This document shows positions 26,836 through 34,984 of a DNA stretch of 64,000 nucleotides, one piece after another (position 1 is the stretch's first letter; each line of letters starts with the position of its first letter). The position numbers and the translations under genes were made by a program. Source of the DNA: Pseudomonadota bacterium (GTDB lineage Bacteria > Pseudomonadota > Gammaproteobacteria > Steroidobacterales > Steroidobacteraceae); assembly GCA_023433705.1 (NCBI GenBank), contig JAEYUC010000025.1, positions 13,552 through 77,551 of the forward strand. The letters run 5' to 3'. The notes under the pieces were generated by a model. The model saw nothing but the letters and a program-made list of their open reading frames with translations, was not told the DNA's origin and made no database searches.

Positions 26836-26950
26836 GGCGGCATGTTCCGCCGGTCCGCGGGGCGAAAAGTGGCCAATTCTGTCGGTGTAAATCGCATTAA
26901 TTGCTGTCTTTCGCTAATTTCACATGCGATTGTGGTTAAATCCGCCACAT

Positions 26951-27427
26951 ATGAAGCTGGACAAGGCGGATCGCCGCATTCTCGACGTACTGCAGCGGGA
27001 AGGCCGCATCAGCGTCACGGACCTGGCCGAGCGAGTCGGGCTCTCCGCCACCCCCTGCGCCCGGCGCCTGCGTCAGCTCGAGGAGTCGGGCCTCATCCAG
27101 GGCTACGCCGCCATCGTCGATCCGAAGCGCGTGGGCCCGACCATCCAGGCCATCGTGCAGATAAAGCTCGAGCAGCATTCGGACGAGATCGTCGAGCGTT
27201 TCCGGCGCACGTTGATCGACCGTCCCGAGGTGCTCGCCTGCTACACCATGACGGGCGAGATGGACTTCCTGCTGCACGTGATCGTGCGCGACATCGATGC
27301 GCTCGCGGATTTCACGATGCGGCGGCTGCTGCGGGTCGCGGGCGTGCGCGACGTGACGTCGTCCATCGTGCTCGAGACCGTGAAACGCTCGCCGGTGATT
27401 CCGCTCGAGGAACTCGCGCCGGATTGA
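26951..27427 (+). CDS. Lrp/AsnC-family regulator, probably of phhA
   Basis: Regulator of 158 aa. The N-terminal helix-turn-helix (LDKADRRILDVLQREGRISVT, then ERVGLSATPCARRLRQLE) is followed by an Lrp ligand-binding RAM domain (VQIKLEQHSDEIVERFRRTL, CYTMTGEMDFLLHVIV). It is divergent from phhA with a 115-bp space, suggesting amino-acid-dependent control of phenylalanine breakdown. ATG 26951 starts the canonical Lrp N-terminus; a second in-frame ATG lies at 26924. Neither has a clear ribosome site. Confidence 0.9.
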   Translation: MKLDKADRRILDVLQREGRISVTDLAERVGLSATPCARRLRQLEESGLIQGYAAIVDPKRVGPTIQAIVQIKLEQHSDEIVERFRRTLIDRPEVLACYTMTGEMDFLLHVIVRDIDALADFTMRRLLRVAGVRDVTSSIVLETVKRSPVIPLEELAPD

Positions 27428-27431
27428 TCCC

Positions 27432-28139
27432 TCACGCGACGCGCACGAGCACGTGCTCGACCACGCGATCGCAGCGTTCCGCGCCGAAATCGAAGATCTC
27501 CGCGCTCTCCCCGCGCATCACCTGCGACAGGTCGCGGCGCAGTTGCCGCTGCGCGCGAAACAGCCGCGTGCGCACGGTGGCGGCATTGATCTCGAGGCAT
27601 TCGGCGGTCTCGCGCACGTCGAGCCCCTCGACCAGCCGCAGCACGAACACCGTGCGGAAATTCTCCGGCAACGCATCGACAGCGTGTTCGAGCAGCGCGC
27701 GCGCATGCGCCGCCTCGACGAACTGATCGGCGGTCGGTTCCCCGGATACCGGCTCCTCCACGGTCAAACTACCCGGCGAGACGTCGTCGAGCGACACCGT
27801 GTCGCCACGCAGGCGCCGGCGCATCATCAGCGCCTCGTTGAACGCGATTTTCGCGAGCCAGGCCCCGAACTTCCCGGCGGGCTTGTACGAGTCGAGCTTC
27901 GTGAAGGCGCGCAGGTAGGCCTCCTGCACCGCGTCCTGCGCGGCGTCGCCATCCCGCAGCACGCTGCGCGCGATCCGGAACAGGCGCCGGTTGTGCCGGC
28001 GCATGAGCGCCTCGAACGCGGCGCGATTCTTCTCGCAGGCCAGCTCGACGAGACGGTCGTCCGGCAGGTCGGAGAGTGCGCGCGCCGTTTCGCGGTGAGG
28101 AGTTTTCCGATCAGAAAGCGTTTCGGCGGTTACGGTCAT
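27432..28139 (-). CDS. ECF-family RNA polymerase sigma factor
   Basis: Sigma-70-family factor of 235 aa, RpoE-like. Region 2 contains DAAQDAVQEAYLRAFTKLDSY and region 4 contains LPENFRTVFVLRLVEGLDVRETAECLEINAATVRTRLFRAQ. No anti-sigma gene is adjacent; the nearest divergent gene encodes a DUF1269 envelope protein that might belong to the regulon. ATG 28139 follows a GGAG box; upstream frame residues are unconserved. It converges on the Lrp gene with a four-base gap. Confidence 0.9.
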   Translation of the reverse strand: MTVTAETLSDRKTPHRETARALSDLPDDRLVELACEKNRAAFEALMRRHNRRLFRIARSVLRDGDAAQDAVQEAYLRAFTKLDSYKPAGKFGAWLAKIAFNEALMMRRRLRGDTVSLDDVSPGSLTVEEPVSGEPTADQFVEAAHARALLEHAVDALPENFRTVFVLRLVEGLDVRETAECLEINAATVRTRLFRAQRQLRRDLSQVMRGESAEIFDFGAERCDRVVEHVLVRVA

Positions 28140-28318
28140 GCCGCCACAATGCTCCTTTCCGCGCGAATGTTCCCTGTTGCGCGGCGTCAATTCACTTAAG
28201 CCTTGCGCCGGTCGTCCGTAGGAAACCCGGCCCACCCGCGGCGCCCGTATGGACGCATTCCCGGAGCCGCCCTAATTTGCCCGGCTCACGCCGGCATTTC
28301 GGCGACAAGGAGTGCGCC

Positions 28319-28849
28319 ATGCTCGACACCTTTCTCGTGCTCGCCAACCAGTACGACTCCGAGGAGGACGCGCTCGCCGACTACGAGGCGATCCGCGACA
28401 TGTACGGCGACCTGGGCCTGATCGACACGTACGACGCGGCGGTGATCACGCGCAAGGCGAACGGCAAGGTCAAGATCGTCAAGCGCGTCGAAGAGCCCAC
28501 GCGCCACGGCAGCGTGATCGGCCTCAAGACGGGCCTCGCCACCGGCGCGGCGATCGCGTTGTTTCCGGCGGCGGGCATCGGCCTGCTCGCGGGCGCACTC
28601 GGCGGCGCGGCCATGGGCGCGGGCCTCGGCGCGGTCGCGGGGCACGTCGCCGGCGGCATTCCGCGCAGTGAGCTCAAGGAACTCGGCGAAACGCTCGACA
28701 AGGGTTCGAGTGGTTTGATCGTCGTCGCGGCGACGGACGTCGAGGAGAAGGTCAATACCGCGATCAGGCGCGCCAAGCGGCGCGTGAAGGCGCGGCTGCG
28801 CACCGACGTGGAGGAGATCAAGAAGGAGATCGATTCGCTCGCGGCCTGA
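28319..28849 (+). CDS. DUF1269-family membrane-associated protein
   Basis: Protein of 176 aa. The first 60 residues are a compact soluble segment (VLANQYDSEEDALADYEAI, DAAVITRK). The middle is a Gly/Ala-rich hydrophobic hairpin (TGLATGAAIALFPAAGIGLLAGALGGAAMGAGLGAVAG) typical of glycine-zipper and DUF1269 proteins. The C-terminus is charged and helical. A strong AAGGAG lies seven bases before the ATG. Family members are often stress-induced, but no molecular function is established. It is divergent from an ECF sigma gene. Confidence 0.8.
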   Translation: MLDTFLVLANQYDSEEDALADYEAIRDMYGDLGLIDTYDAAVITRKANGKVKIVKRVEEPTRHGSVIGLKTGLATGAAIALFPAAGIGLLAGALGGAAMGAGLGAVAGHVAGGIPRSELKELGETLDKGSSGLIVVAATDVEEKVNTAIRRAKRRVKARLRTDVEEIKKEIDSLAA

Positions 28850-28856
28850 TCAACCA

Positions 28857-28890
28857 GCGCCGGCCGGCAGGTCCATCCGCCGACCGGCGC
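28857..28890. terminator. Possible stem-loop between convergent DUF1269 and HdeD genes
   Basis: Inverted repeat GCGCCGG/CCGGCGC with a 20-base loop that can itself pair in part. It lies between stop codons at 28849 and 28909. There is no T-run, so its terminator role is tentative. Confidence 0.3.
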
Positions 28891-28908
28891 GAATCGAGCG
28901 CCCGAAAT

Positions 28909-29472
28909 TCAGACGCTCAATGGGGTGTGCGCATCCTTGAGGAAGCTGCGCGCGCGGAAGGAGAAACCGATCAACACGACGCCGAACGCGATCGCGAACG
29001 CGCCGATCATCCAGAGCAACGCCAGCACGCCCGCACCGGGACGCGCCATCAGGAAAATGCCGAACGCGACAGAGAGAAGGCCGCCGAGCGCGAGCCACCA
29101 CTCGCCTTCTATCTCGCGGCGCAGCCGGATCGCCGCGACGATCTCGAGCAGTCCCGACGCGATGGCCCAGGCCGCGATGTAGAAGAGGAGCACGATGGCC
29201 GTCATCGCGGGCGAGATGAACGTGAGCACGCCGATGCCGATGCCGCAGAGCCCGACCAGCAACAGGATCCACCAGTTCTCGTTCTGCTTCCGGCCGCCGA
29301 ACGCACTGATGAGACTCGTGATGCCGTCCGCGAATGCGAAGGCGCCGAACAGCAGCGTGAGCGCCTTCAACGAGATGCCAGGCTGCGTGAAGATGAGCAC
29401 GCCGAAGGCGATCGAGATCACGCCCCGCAGGAGCATCATCCACCAATAGCGCGAAAGGATGCTGGAAAACAC
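28909..29472 (-). CDS. HdeD/DUF308-family membrane protein
   Basis: Integral membrane protein of 187 aa with six hydrophobic helices in three internally similar pairs (for example GVISIAFGVLIFTQPGISL and GLLSVAFGIFLMARPGAGV), the repeat pattern of HdeD/DUF308 proteins. E. coli HdeD is linked to acid resistance at high cell density; the biochemical role is unknown. A GGAG-like box precedes ATG 29472. It is divergent from the PLD-family gene and convergent with the DUF1269 gene. Confidence 0.88.
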   Translation of the reverse strand: MFSSILSRYWWMMLLRGVISIAFGVLIFTQPGISLKALTLLFGAFAFADGITSLISAFGGRKQNENWWILLLVGLCGIGIGVLTFISPAMTAIVLLFYIAAWAIASGLLEIVAAIRLRREIEGEWWLALGGLLSVAFGIFLMARPGAGVLALLWMIGAFAIAFGVVLIGFSFRARSFLKDAHTPLSV

Positions 29473-29607
29473 GGGGTCTCCTTGTCGGCTGCGATAGTGC
29501 GCCGCGTCATCGAAGGGTTGTCAGCTTGGGGCCCCTCACACGCACTCGCAATAAGCCCTTCGGGCGCTGATCCCTTCCGGGCGAGCGCATAGGCTGCGAG
29601 CGTTCTC

Positions 29608-31149
29608 ATGACGCACTCGCTCCTGCGATGTCTCCTGCCCGCCTTCGCCGCGCTCGCGGTAGCCTGCGCGCAATTGCAACCGCGCCCGGAGCTGCCCTTG
29701 GACCATGCGATCCCTGCGGGAAGCGATGGACAGCTCGATGAACTGCTCGCGCCGTTCGAGGCGCGCAATCAGGGCAAGTCCGGGTTCAGGCTGCTCGAAG
29801 AAGGACCCGAGGCATTCTTCACGCGCGCGGAAAGCGCACGGCTGGCGGCGCGCAGTATCGACGTGCAGACCTACATCTGGCACGGCGACACCACCGGCCT
29901 GTATCTCGCCGCCCAGCTACTCTCGGCCGCCGACCGCGGCGTGCGCGTGCGGATCCTCGTCGACGACATGGACGGACGTTCGGGGAACGTGGCCTTCGCG
30001 GCGCTGGCCGCTCACGAGAACATCGCGGTGCGCATGTTCAATCCGTTCGCGTCGCGCAAGGGAAAGCTGGCGTTCCTCGGCGAAGGCGCGCGCAGCTTCC
30101 GGCGCATCAATCACCGCATGCACAACAAGTCGTGGATCGCGGACAACCGCATCGCGGTGGTCGGCGGTCGCAATCTCGGTGACGAATATTTCGGCGCCAG
30201 CGACGAAGTCAATTTCGTCGACCTCGATTTCGCAATGGTCGGCGCGGTGGTGGGCGACGCATCCGCATCGTTCGACCGGTACTGGAACTGCGAGGCCGCG
30301 TACCCGATGGAGGTGCTGGACCCGAAAGGGGTGAATACGGCGGCGCTGGAGAAAGTGCGCGCGTACCTCGCAAAGGCGGCGGCCCACGCGACCGTGCACC
30401 GTTACACGGAAAAGCTGCGCAGCGACCAGACAGTACGCGATCTGGCGGCGGGCCGACTTCCCATGCAGTGGTCATCCATCTACTCGTTCGCGTCGGACGA
30501 TCCCATGAAGGCGCTGATGGACCAGAACGATCCGGCGCGCTCGCAGGTGATCTCGACACTGGCGCCCGCGCTGGACGCCGCGCGCGAGGAGATCCTCATC
30601 ATCTCTCCCTACTTCGTTCCGGGCGAAGATGGCACGCGCGCCATCCTGCGAGGAGTGGCCAACGGCCGGCGCGTGCGCATCCTCACCAACTCGCTGAGCG
30701 CGAACGATGTCGCCGCGGTGCATGGCGGTTATTCGCGTTATCGGAAACGGTTGCTCGAGGGCGGCGCGCAGATCTGGGAGCTCAAGCCCCTGGGCGCAGA
30801 CGAACAGGATTCGAGCCTCTTCGGCTCGTCTGGCGCGAGCCTGCACACGAAGGCCTTCGCCGCGGACGCGAGGACCGCATTCGTCGGCAGCTACAACCTC
30901 GATCCGCGCTCGACGCTGCTCAATTGCGAACAGGGTGTGCTGGTCGAGGACGAGACCATCACGAAGAAACTCATCGACATCTTCGAAAGGCAGGCCGCGC
31001 CGGCGCGTGCTTGGAGCGTTACCCAGAAGAACGGTGAATTGATCTGGACGGATGGCAGGGAAACGTTCCAATCGGATCCGAAGGCGTCTATGGGGCGGAA
31101 ATTCCAGGCCTGGTTCGCGCGCACGTTCCACCTGGACGCGCAGCTTTAG
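29608..31149 (+). CDS. Phospholipase D-family lipoprotein, cardiolipin-synthase-like
   Basis: Protein of 513 aa with a lipoprotein signal (LAVAC, Cys about residue 20) and two HKD catalytic motifs: HNKSWIADNRIAVVGGRNLGDEYF (His-x-Lys) and HTKAFAADARTAFVGSYNLDPRS. This matches cardiolipin synthase C/YmdC-like and related PLD phosphatidyltransferases or phosphodiesterases. Lipidation would place it on the periplasmic side of a membrane, suitable for phospholipid remodelling. Exact substrates cannot be read from sequence. It is divergent from the HdeD gene. Confidence 0.88.
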   Translation: MTHSLLRCLLPAFAALAVACAQLQPRPELPLDHAIPAGSDGQLDELLAPFEARNQGKSGFRLLEEGPEAFFTRAESARLAARSIDVQTYIWHGDTTGLYLAAQLLSAADRGVRVRILVDDMDGRSGNVAFAALAAHENIAVRMFNPFASRKGKLAFLGEGARSFRRINHRMHNKSWIADNRIAVVGGRNLGDEYFGASDEVNFVDLDFAMVGAVVGDASASFDRYWNCEAAYPMEVLDPKGVNTAALEKVRAYLAKAAAHATVHRYTEKLRSDQTVRDLAAGRLPMQWSSIYSFASDDPMKALMDQNDPARSQVISTLAPALDAAREEILIISPYFVPGEDGTRAILRGVANGRRVRILTNSLSANDVAAVHGGYSRYRKRLLEGGAQIWELKPLGADEQDSSLFGSSGASLHTKAFAADARTAFVGSYNLDPRSTLLNCEQGVLVEDETITKKLIDIFERQAAPARAWSVTQKNGELIWTDGRETFQSDPKASMGRKFQAWFARTFHLDAQL

Positions 31150-31188
31150 CCGCACGGACAACGGCCGATAGAGGCAGACCCGTTTCTT

Positions 31189-31209
31189 GCGTCCGGTCAC
31201 ATCGGACGC
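31189..31209. other. Seven-bp inverted repeat between the PLD and diguanylate cyclase genes
   Basis: Perfect inverted repeat GCGTCCG-N7-CGGACGC in the 85-base gap. It may be a weak terminator for the PLD gene or an operator for the next gene; nothing in the sequence decides between them. Confidence 0.35.
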
Positions 31210-31234
31210 TCACGAATGCGTCTATCGTCCGCTT

Positions 31235-32470
31235 ATGACAAAAACGCCCGGCTCCCACTCGCGCGCGCATCCGGCTCTCGCCCATGGCACGCCGCTGTCG
31301 GGCGCGGAGCCGCCCGCGCATTTCGAGGCGGAGCTGGAAGCCGAATACGTCCGTGCGCGGCTGATGAACAACCGCACGTTGTTCCGCATGGCCTCCGTGC
31401 TCGGCCTGCTGGTCACGTTCCTGCGAATCGCCGAGCTCGCCGTGACCGATGGCGGAACGCTCGTGCGGGCTCAACCGATCGTGATCGTCTTCCCGTTGGT
31501 CGTGTTCACGATGTCCGCGTTGCTCGCCTGGTTCGCGTGGCACCCCTCCTTCCTGCGCCGGTACCTGCCGCTCGCGAACTTCGCCGTACCGACGCGCAAC
31601 GTCTTCGTGAGCGTCGCCGTCGCCGCGATGGCGGCGCGCGGCCAGGTCGAGCTGCTGATCATCATGCCCGTCATGGTGCTGAGCCCGTTCTTCTTCCTGG
31701 GACTGCACTTCCGGCCGGCGCTGGTCAGCGTGGCGCTCACCATCGTGTCATTCGTCGGTTCGGCGCTGGTCTTCGAGATGCCGGCCACCGCGCTGCTGCG
31801 TTCGTGCGGATTTCTCCTCGCGACGGCCGCGGTCAGCGCGTTGGCAGCGTGGCAGATCGAAAGGCAATCGCGCCGCGCCTTCCTCGAGAGCCGTCTCATC
31901 GCGCAGCTCGCGGAACAGGATGCCCTCACCGGGGCGAAGAACCGGCGCGTATTCGACGAGCAACTCACGCGCCTGTGGCATCAGGCCGTCGACGATCGGC
32001 GTCCGCTCGCGATCCTGTTGATCGACGTGGATCACTTCAAGGATTACAACGATCGCTACGGGCACCAGGCCGGCGACGTGGCGTTGCAGCAGGTGGCGAA
32101 GGCCGTGCAGGCGCAGATCCACCGGCCGCTCGACCTGTTGTCACGTTACGGTGGTGAGGAGTTCGCGGCGCTGCTGTACGACGTCAACAATGCGCAGGCG
32201 CGGGAAGTCGCCGAGCGAATGCGCCTGGCCGTGAGCGCGATGGCGATCGAGCACCGCGGATCGCGCACGGCGCGCGTGGTGACGGTCAGCATCGGTGTGG
32301 CGGCGATTCAACCGCTGGCCAGCCGCGGGCCGCTCGGGGCGCTGCAGTTGGCCGATGAGGCGCTGTACGCGGCGAAAGTTCGTGGGCGTAACAACGTCCA
32401 TCTCGCGGCGGAGACGGAGTACAGCGATCTGGAGACTGGGGTGTTTGCTCAGCAGTCGTTCGGGCGGTGA
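31235..32470 (+). CDS. Membrane diguanylate cyclase (GGDEF)
   Basis: Protein of 411 aa. Residues about 45-220 form six hydrophobic helices, an unclassified membrane sensor. Residues about 235-400 are a GGDEF domain: DALTGAKNRRVFDE, LLIDVDHFKDYNDRYGHQAGD and active-site RYGGEEF. The product-inhibition I-site RxxD (RPLD) sits exactly five residues before GGEEF, so the enzyme is predicted to be active and feedback-controlled by cyclic di-GMP. No EAL or HD-GYP partner is nearby. ATG 31235 avoids an unconserved upstream extension. Confidence 0.92.
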   Translation: MTKTPGSHSRAHPALAHGTPLSGAEPPAHFEAELEAEYVRARLMNNRTLFRMASVLGLLVTFLRIAELAVTDGGTLVRAQPIVIVFPLVVFTMSALLAWFAWHPSFLRRYLPLANFAVPTRNVFVSVAVAAMAARGQVELLIIMPVMVLSPFFFLGLHFRPALVSVALTIVSFVGSALVFEMPATALLRSCGFLLATAAVSALAAWQIERQSRRAFLESRLIAQLAEQDALTGAKNRRVFDEQLTRLWHQAVDDRRPLAILLIDVDHFKDYNDRYGHQAGDVALQQVAKAVQAQIHRPLDLLSRYGGEEFAALLYDVNNAQAREVAERMRLAVSAMAIEHRGSRTARVVTVSIGVAAIQPLASRGPLGALQLADEALYAAKVRGRNNVHLAAETEYSDLETGVFAQQSFGR

Positions 32471-32515
32471 CGGCCGCCTCGTCCATCGCGACTAGTTAGT
32501 TAAACCGCGTCTTCC

Positions 32516-32839
32516 TCATCGGCTGCGCACTCGGGTTGCCAGGACCACGAGTACAGCCACCGCACCAAGAGCCGACACGCCAAGCTGGCCCATATCCGAG
32601 GACAGAAAGGACGCGAGCGCTGCATTGAGGCGCGTGACACCCGCGATCAGCCACGGTGACGCCACGACGGCGGCGACCGGGACCGCCAGGCGTAAACCGA
32701 CGTGAATGAAATCCCTGCGCCGGTGTCCCGCGCGCACCTTGCGCATCGTGGCGGCAATGAAGGCGTCGGCGGGAACCTGGCGGTGCGCCTGCTCGAAGTG
32801 GGCAGCCAGCCGCGCGTCGAAACCATCGCGATCACTCAT
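32516..32839 (-). CDS. Small membrane protein, candidate anti-sigma factor
   Basis: Protein of 107 aa of no recognised family. The first 40 residues are soluble and helical (FDARLAAHFEQAHRQVPADAFIAATMRKVR), followed by two membrane helices (about 48-68 and 83-102). Its start overlaps the stop of the ECF sigma gene (ATGA), the usual place of an anti-sigma factor. It lacks the His-Cys-Cys zinc motif of typical ZAS anti-sigma domains. The role is inferred from position only. Confidence 0.6.
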   Translation of the reverse strand: MSDRDGFDARLAAHFEQAHRQVPADAFIAATMRKVRAGHRRRDFIHVGLRLAVPVAAVVASPWLIAGVTRLNAALASFLSSDMGQLGVSALGAVAVLVVLATRVRSR

Positions 32840-33393
32840 GTCTCTTCTCCATATCCGGCAAGTATTTCCCGCAATCGCGCCGCGCCGCGCGCGATGTGGG
32901 ATTTCACCGTGCCCAGGGGCAGGCCAGTGAGCTCGACGATCTGCGGATGCGACTGGCCTTCGCTGTACGCCAGCACCACGCAGACGCGCACGTCCGGTGG
33001 CAGCGTCGAGAGCGCGGCGTCCAGATCCATGCTGGCGGCGGTGGCATCGTGATGGACCGCGAGATCCGAAAAGTCGACGTCGCTGACCGTCGTGACCCTG
33101 CCGCGCCTGACTTCCTGCAGCCACACGTTCACCATGATCTGCTTCAGCCAGCCGTCGAATGCCACGGCGCTGCGCAGCCGCCCGATCGAGCGCCACGCCG
33201 TCAGAAAGACCTGCTGCGCCAGGTCGTCGCCAAGCGCCGGCTGCCGACACAGGTGATACATGAATTTGCGCACACGGGTCTGGCGACGGCGCAGCACCTC
33301 GGCGAATGCGCTGTCGTCACCGGCACACGCCAGTGCGATCACGAGGGTGTCAGCCGCCTTTTGCAGGTCGGCGGCCGCGAGTCGGCTCTCCAC
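32836..33393 (-). CDS. ECF-family RNA polymerase sigma factor
   Basis: Sigma factor of 185 aa. Region 2: GDDLAQQVFLTAWRSIGRLRS; region 4: LPPDVRVCVVLAYSEGQSHPQIVELTGLPLGTVKSHIARGAARLRE. The GTG start directly abuts the stop of the upstream membrane-protein gene, and its own stop overlaps the downstream small membrane gene, so the three genes form one operon with coupled translation. The target regulon is unknown. Confidence 0.9.
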   Translation of the reverse strand: MESRLAAADLQKAADTLVIALACAGDDSAFAEVLRRRQTRVRKFMYHLCRQPALGDDLAQQVFLTAWRSIGRLRSAVAFDGWLKQIMVNVWLQEVRRGRVTTVSDVDFSDLAVHHDATAASMDLDAALSTLPPDVRVCVVLAYSEGQSHPQIVELTGLPLGTVKSHIARGAARLREILAGYGEET

Positions 33394-33816
33394 CTAGAGT
33401 GACTGGTGTTCGTGCCGAGAGCCTGGAGGCGGTTCGGCGAACCGGGACGAGAAAAACACGCCCAGCCCCGCCACGGCAGTGGCCGCCGCGATCGCCAGGG
33501 CTGCGAACGCCTGGCGGTCTTCGAATACGATTCCGAGGGTGGCGAAGACGATCGCGAGTCCCGCAGCCACGAACATGATGATCGTGCCGGTGATGCGCAG
33601 AGCGCGATAACCACTGCCGGGCTTGCTCTGCTCGTCGGGCGCGGGACTGAAGAGTTCCTTTAACCGGGCTTCATCGATCGTGCCCGTCTTTTCCACGAGC
33701 CGCCGCAGCGTTTCATGCTTCTCGGCCTGCTGGCGCGCCTCCTTCCACATGCCCCCAACTACCAGGGCCGAGACGAATAGCCAGAATCCCACCGCACCGT
33801 ATTCACCCAGCACCAT
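33394..33816 (-). CDS. Membrane protein with two-helix C-terminal region (DUF6249-like)
   Basis: Protein of 140 aa with an N-terminal helix (GFWLFVSALVVGG), a charged cytoplasmic segment (ARQQAEKHETLRRLVEKTGTIDEARLKELFS) and two further helices. The EKH/LRRLVE segment resembles DUF6249-type proteins often encoded beside ECF sigma factors. I cannot assign a biochemical function. It is first in the three-gene sigma operon and may be the signal-sensing part. Confidence 0.6.
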   Translation of the reverse strand: MVLGEYGAVGFWLFVSALVVGGMWKEARQQAEKHETLRRLVEKTGTIDEARLKELFSPAPDEQSKPGSGYRALRITGTIIMFVAAGLAIVFATLGIVFEDRQAFAALAIAAATAVAGLGVFFSSRFAEPPPGSRHEHQSL

Positions 33817-34029
33817 GACCGCCTCCCGATGAATTGACTTCCATGTAACCCAAGATGCGGGGAAAACGCGAATGGATGCGGGGGTGCGAAGTTAGATTGC
33901 CTGGGGTTAGGCAAGGGCGGCTCGCGCGGAGAGATTACTCGCCCGCTACGCGGGCTCGCCGACCACAACCTTGTATTGGCCAGAAGCACTTCGAAGATCG
34001 GTCGCAGTACGCTCGAAATGAAATAAAGA

Positions 34030-34054
34030 GGCTCGGTCAGCGACCGGGCCTTTT
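34030..34054. terminator. Terminator hairpin after tRNA-Arg, T-rich on both strands
   Basis: Stem GGCTCGGTC/GACCGGGCC (one mismatch) with a three-base loop. It is followed on the plus strand by TTTTCATTT and on the minus strand by CTCTTTATTT. It lies ten bases beyond the tRNA 3' end and so probably ends its transcript. Confidence 0.7.
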
Positions 34055-34063
34055 CATTTCAAT

Positions 34064-34140
34064 TGGCGCGCCCGGAGAGATTCGAACTCCCGACCACCTG
34101 GTTCGAAGCCAGGTGCTCTATCCAACTGAGCTACGGGCGC
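34064..34140 (-). tRNA. tRNA-Arg (anticodon UCG)
   Basis: A 77-base cloverleaf on the minus strand. The acceptor stem is GCGCCCG/CGGGCGC with discriminator G and an encoded CCA. The D-arm contains AGCTCAGTTGGATAGAGC. The anticodon stem CCTGG/CCAGG encloses the loop CTTCGAA, giving anticodon TCG (Arg, CGA codons). The T-loop is GTTCGAATC. No integrase or duplicated 3' end is nearby, so there is no sign that it serves as an attachment site. Confidence 0.97.
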
Positions 34141-34237
34141 GTGGGGCGGGATTCTATCCGCAATCGGTCTTCAGGTTGGCAAGCGTGGAACCGGAGGCCC
34201 CGCGGGCCGGTCAACGCCTGAAACCCGGAGGCTCCCG

Positions 34238-34942
34238 ATGACGCATTCAACAGGACCAGTAACGAAAGCGAAGCGTTTCTGGCACGAATACCGCGCCACT
34301 CTCTTCTTCCTCTTCGCGATGCTCATGTTCCGCTCGGCCTGGGCGGACTGGATGACGGTGCCGACGGGGTCGATGAATCCGACGATCGTCGAGGGCGACC
34401 GGATCCTCGTGGACAAGCATGTTTTCGGATTGCGTTTGCCGTGGACGCTGGTGCGGCTCACCGACGGGCGCGATCCGCAACGCGGCGAAATTGTCGTTTT
34501 CGACTCGCCATACGATGGAACGGCGCTGGTGAAGCGGGTGGTCGGCGTTCCGGGCGACGTCGTCGCGCTCGACGAGCACGGGCTCATGATCAACGGCGGG
34601 TACGCTAACTACTCGGCCGGCGAAGCCGCGCTGATCGAAACGCTGCTCGAATCGGCGCGCGAAGGGCGACCGACCATGTATCGCGAATCCGGGCCGATTC
34701 CCGGACACGACATGATGCGCATGGCGACTCCGGGCGATCGGGAGTACTTCGGCCCGGTGCGCGTGCCGGACGGCATGTACCTCATGCTTGGCGACAACCG
34801 CGACAACAGCGCCGACTCGCGCTACTTCGGCTTCGTGCCGCGCCGGAACATCGTCGGGCTCACTTCGAAGGTCGTAGTGTCCTTCAATCCCGACAACTAC
34901 TATCTACCGCGCCGTAACCGCTGGTTCGCCCCGCTCGAATAG
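34238..34942 (+). CDS. lepB: Signal peptidase I
   Basis: Serine protease of 234 aa that removes signal peptides at the inner membrane. One membrane helix (about 20-38) precedes the catalytic serine in VPTGSMNPTI. The lysine of the dyad is in ALVKRVVGVPGD and the conserved GDNRDNSADSRYFG box follows. It has one helix rather than E. coli's two, and an insertion between the Lys region and GDNRDNS. It is a lone gene, without the usual rnc/era neighbours, so a second copy elsewhere is likely. Confidence 0.93.
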   Translation: MTHSTGPVTKAKRFWHEYRATLFFLFAMLMFRSAWADWMTVPTGSMNPTIVEGDRILVDKHVFGLRLPWTLVRLTDGRDPQRGEIVVFDSPYDGTALVKRVVGVPGDVVALDEHGLMINGGYANYSAGEAALIETLLESAREGRPTMYRESGPIPGHDMMRMATPGDREYFGPVRVPDGMYLMLGDNRDNSADSRYFGFVPRRNIVGLTSKVVVSFNPDNYYLPRRNRWFAPLE

Positions 34943-34984
34943 TTTTACCGGGTTGCGGCGCCAGGCACCGTCACCCGGCAGAAG

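Noticed and set aside
28200..28318. ECF-type promoter (GGAAAC at 28221, CGTA at 28246) before the DUF1269 gene
   Set aside because: The 19-base spacing is longer than the usual 16-17, and such short motifs are frequent by chance.
33817..34063. Possible small gene in the 247-base gap before the tRNA
   Set aside because: Frames here are Pro/Ser/Arg-rich and unlike proteins. I see only a short GCCCGC/GCGGGC hairpin (33941-33955) and the tRNA terminator.
34064..34140. tRNA-Arg as an integration site for a mobile element
   Set aside because: No integrase, no duplicated tRNA 3' end and no change of gene type on either side.
34943..34984. Hairpin between lepB and the dehydratase gene (CCGGGT...ACCCGG)
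   Set aside because: Only six pairs with a 17-base loop and no T-run; too weak to call a terminator.
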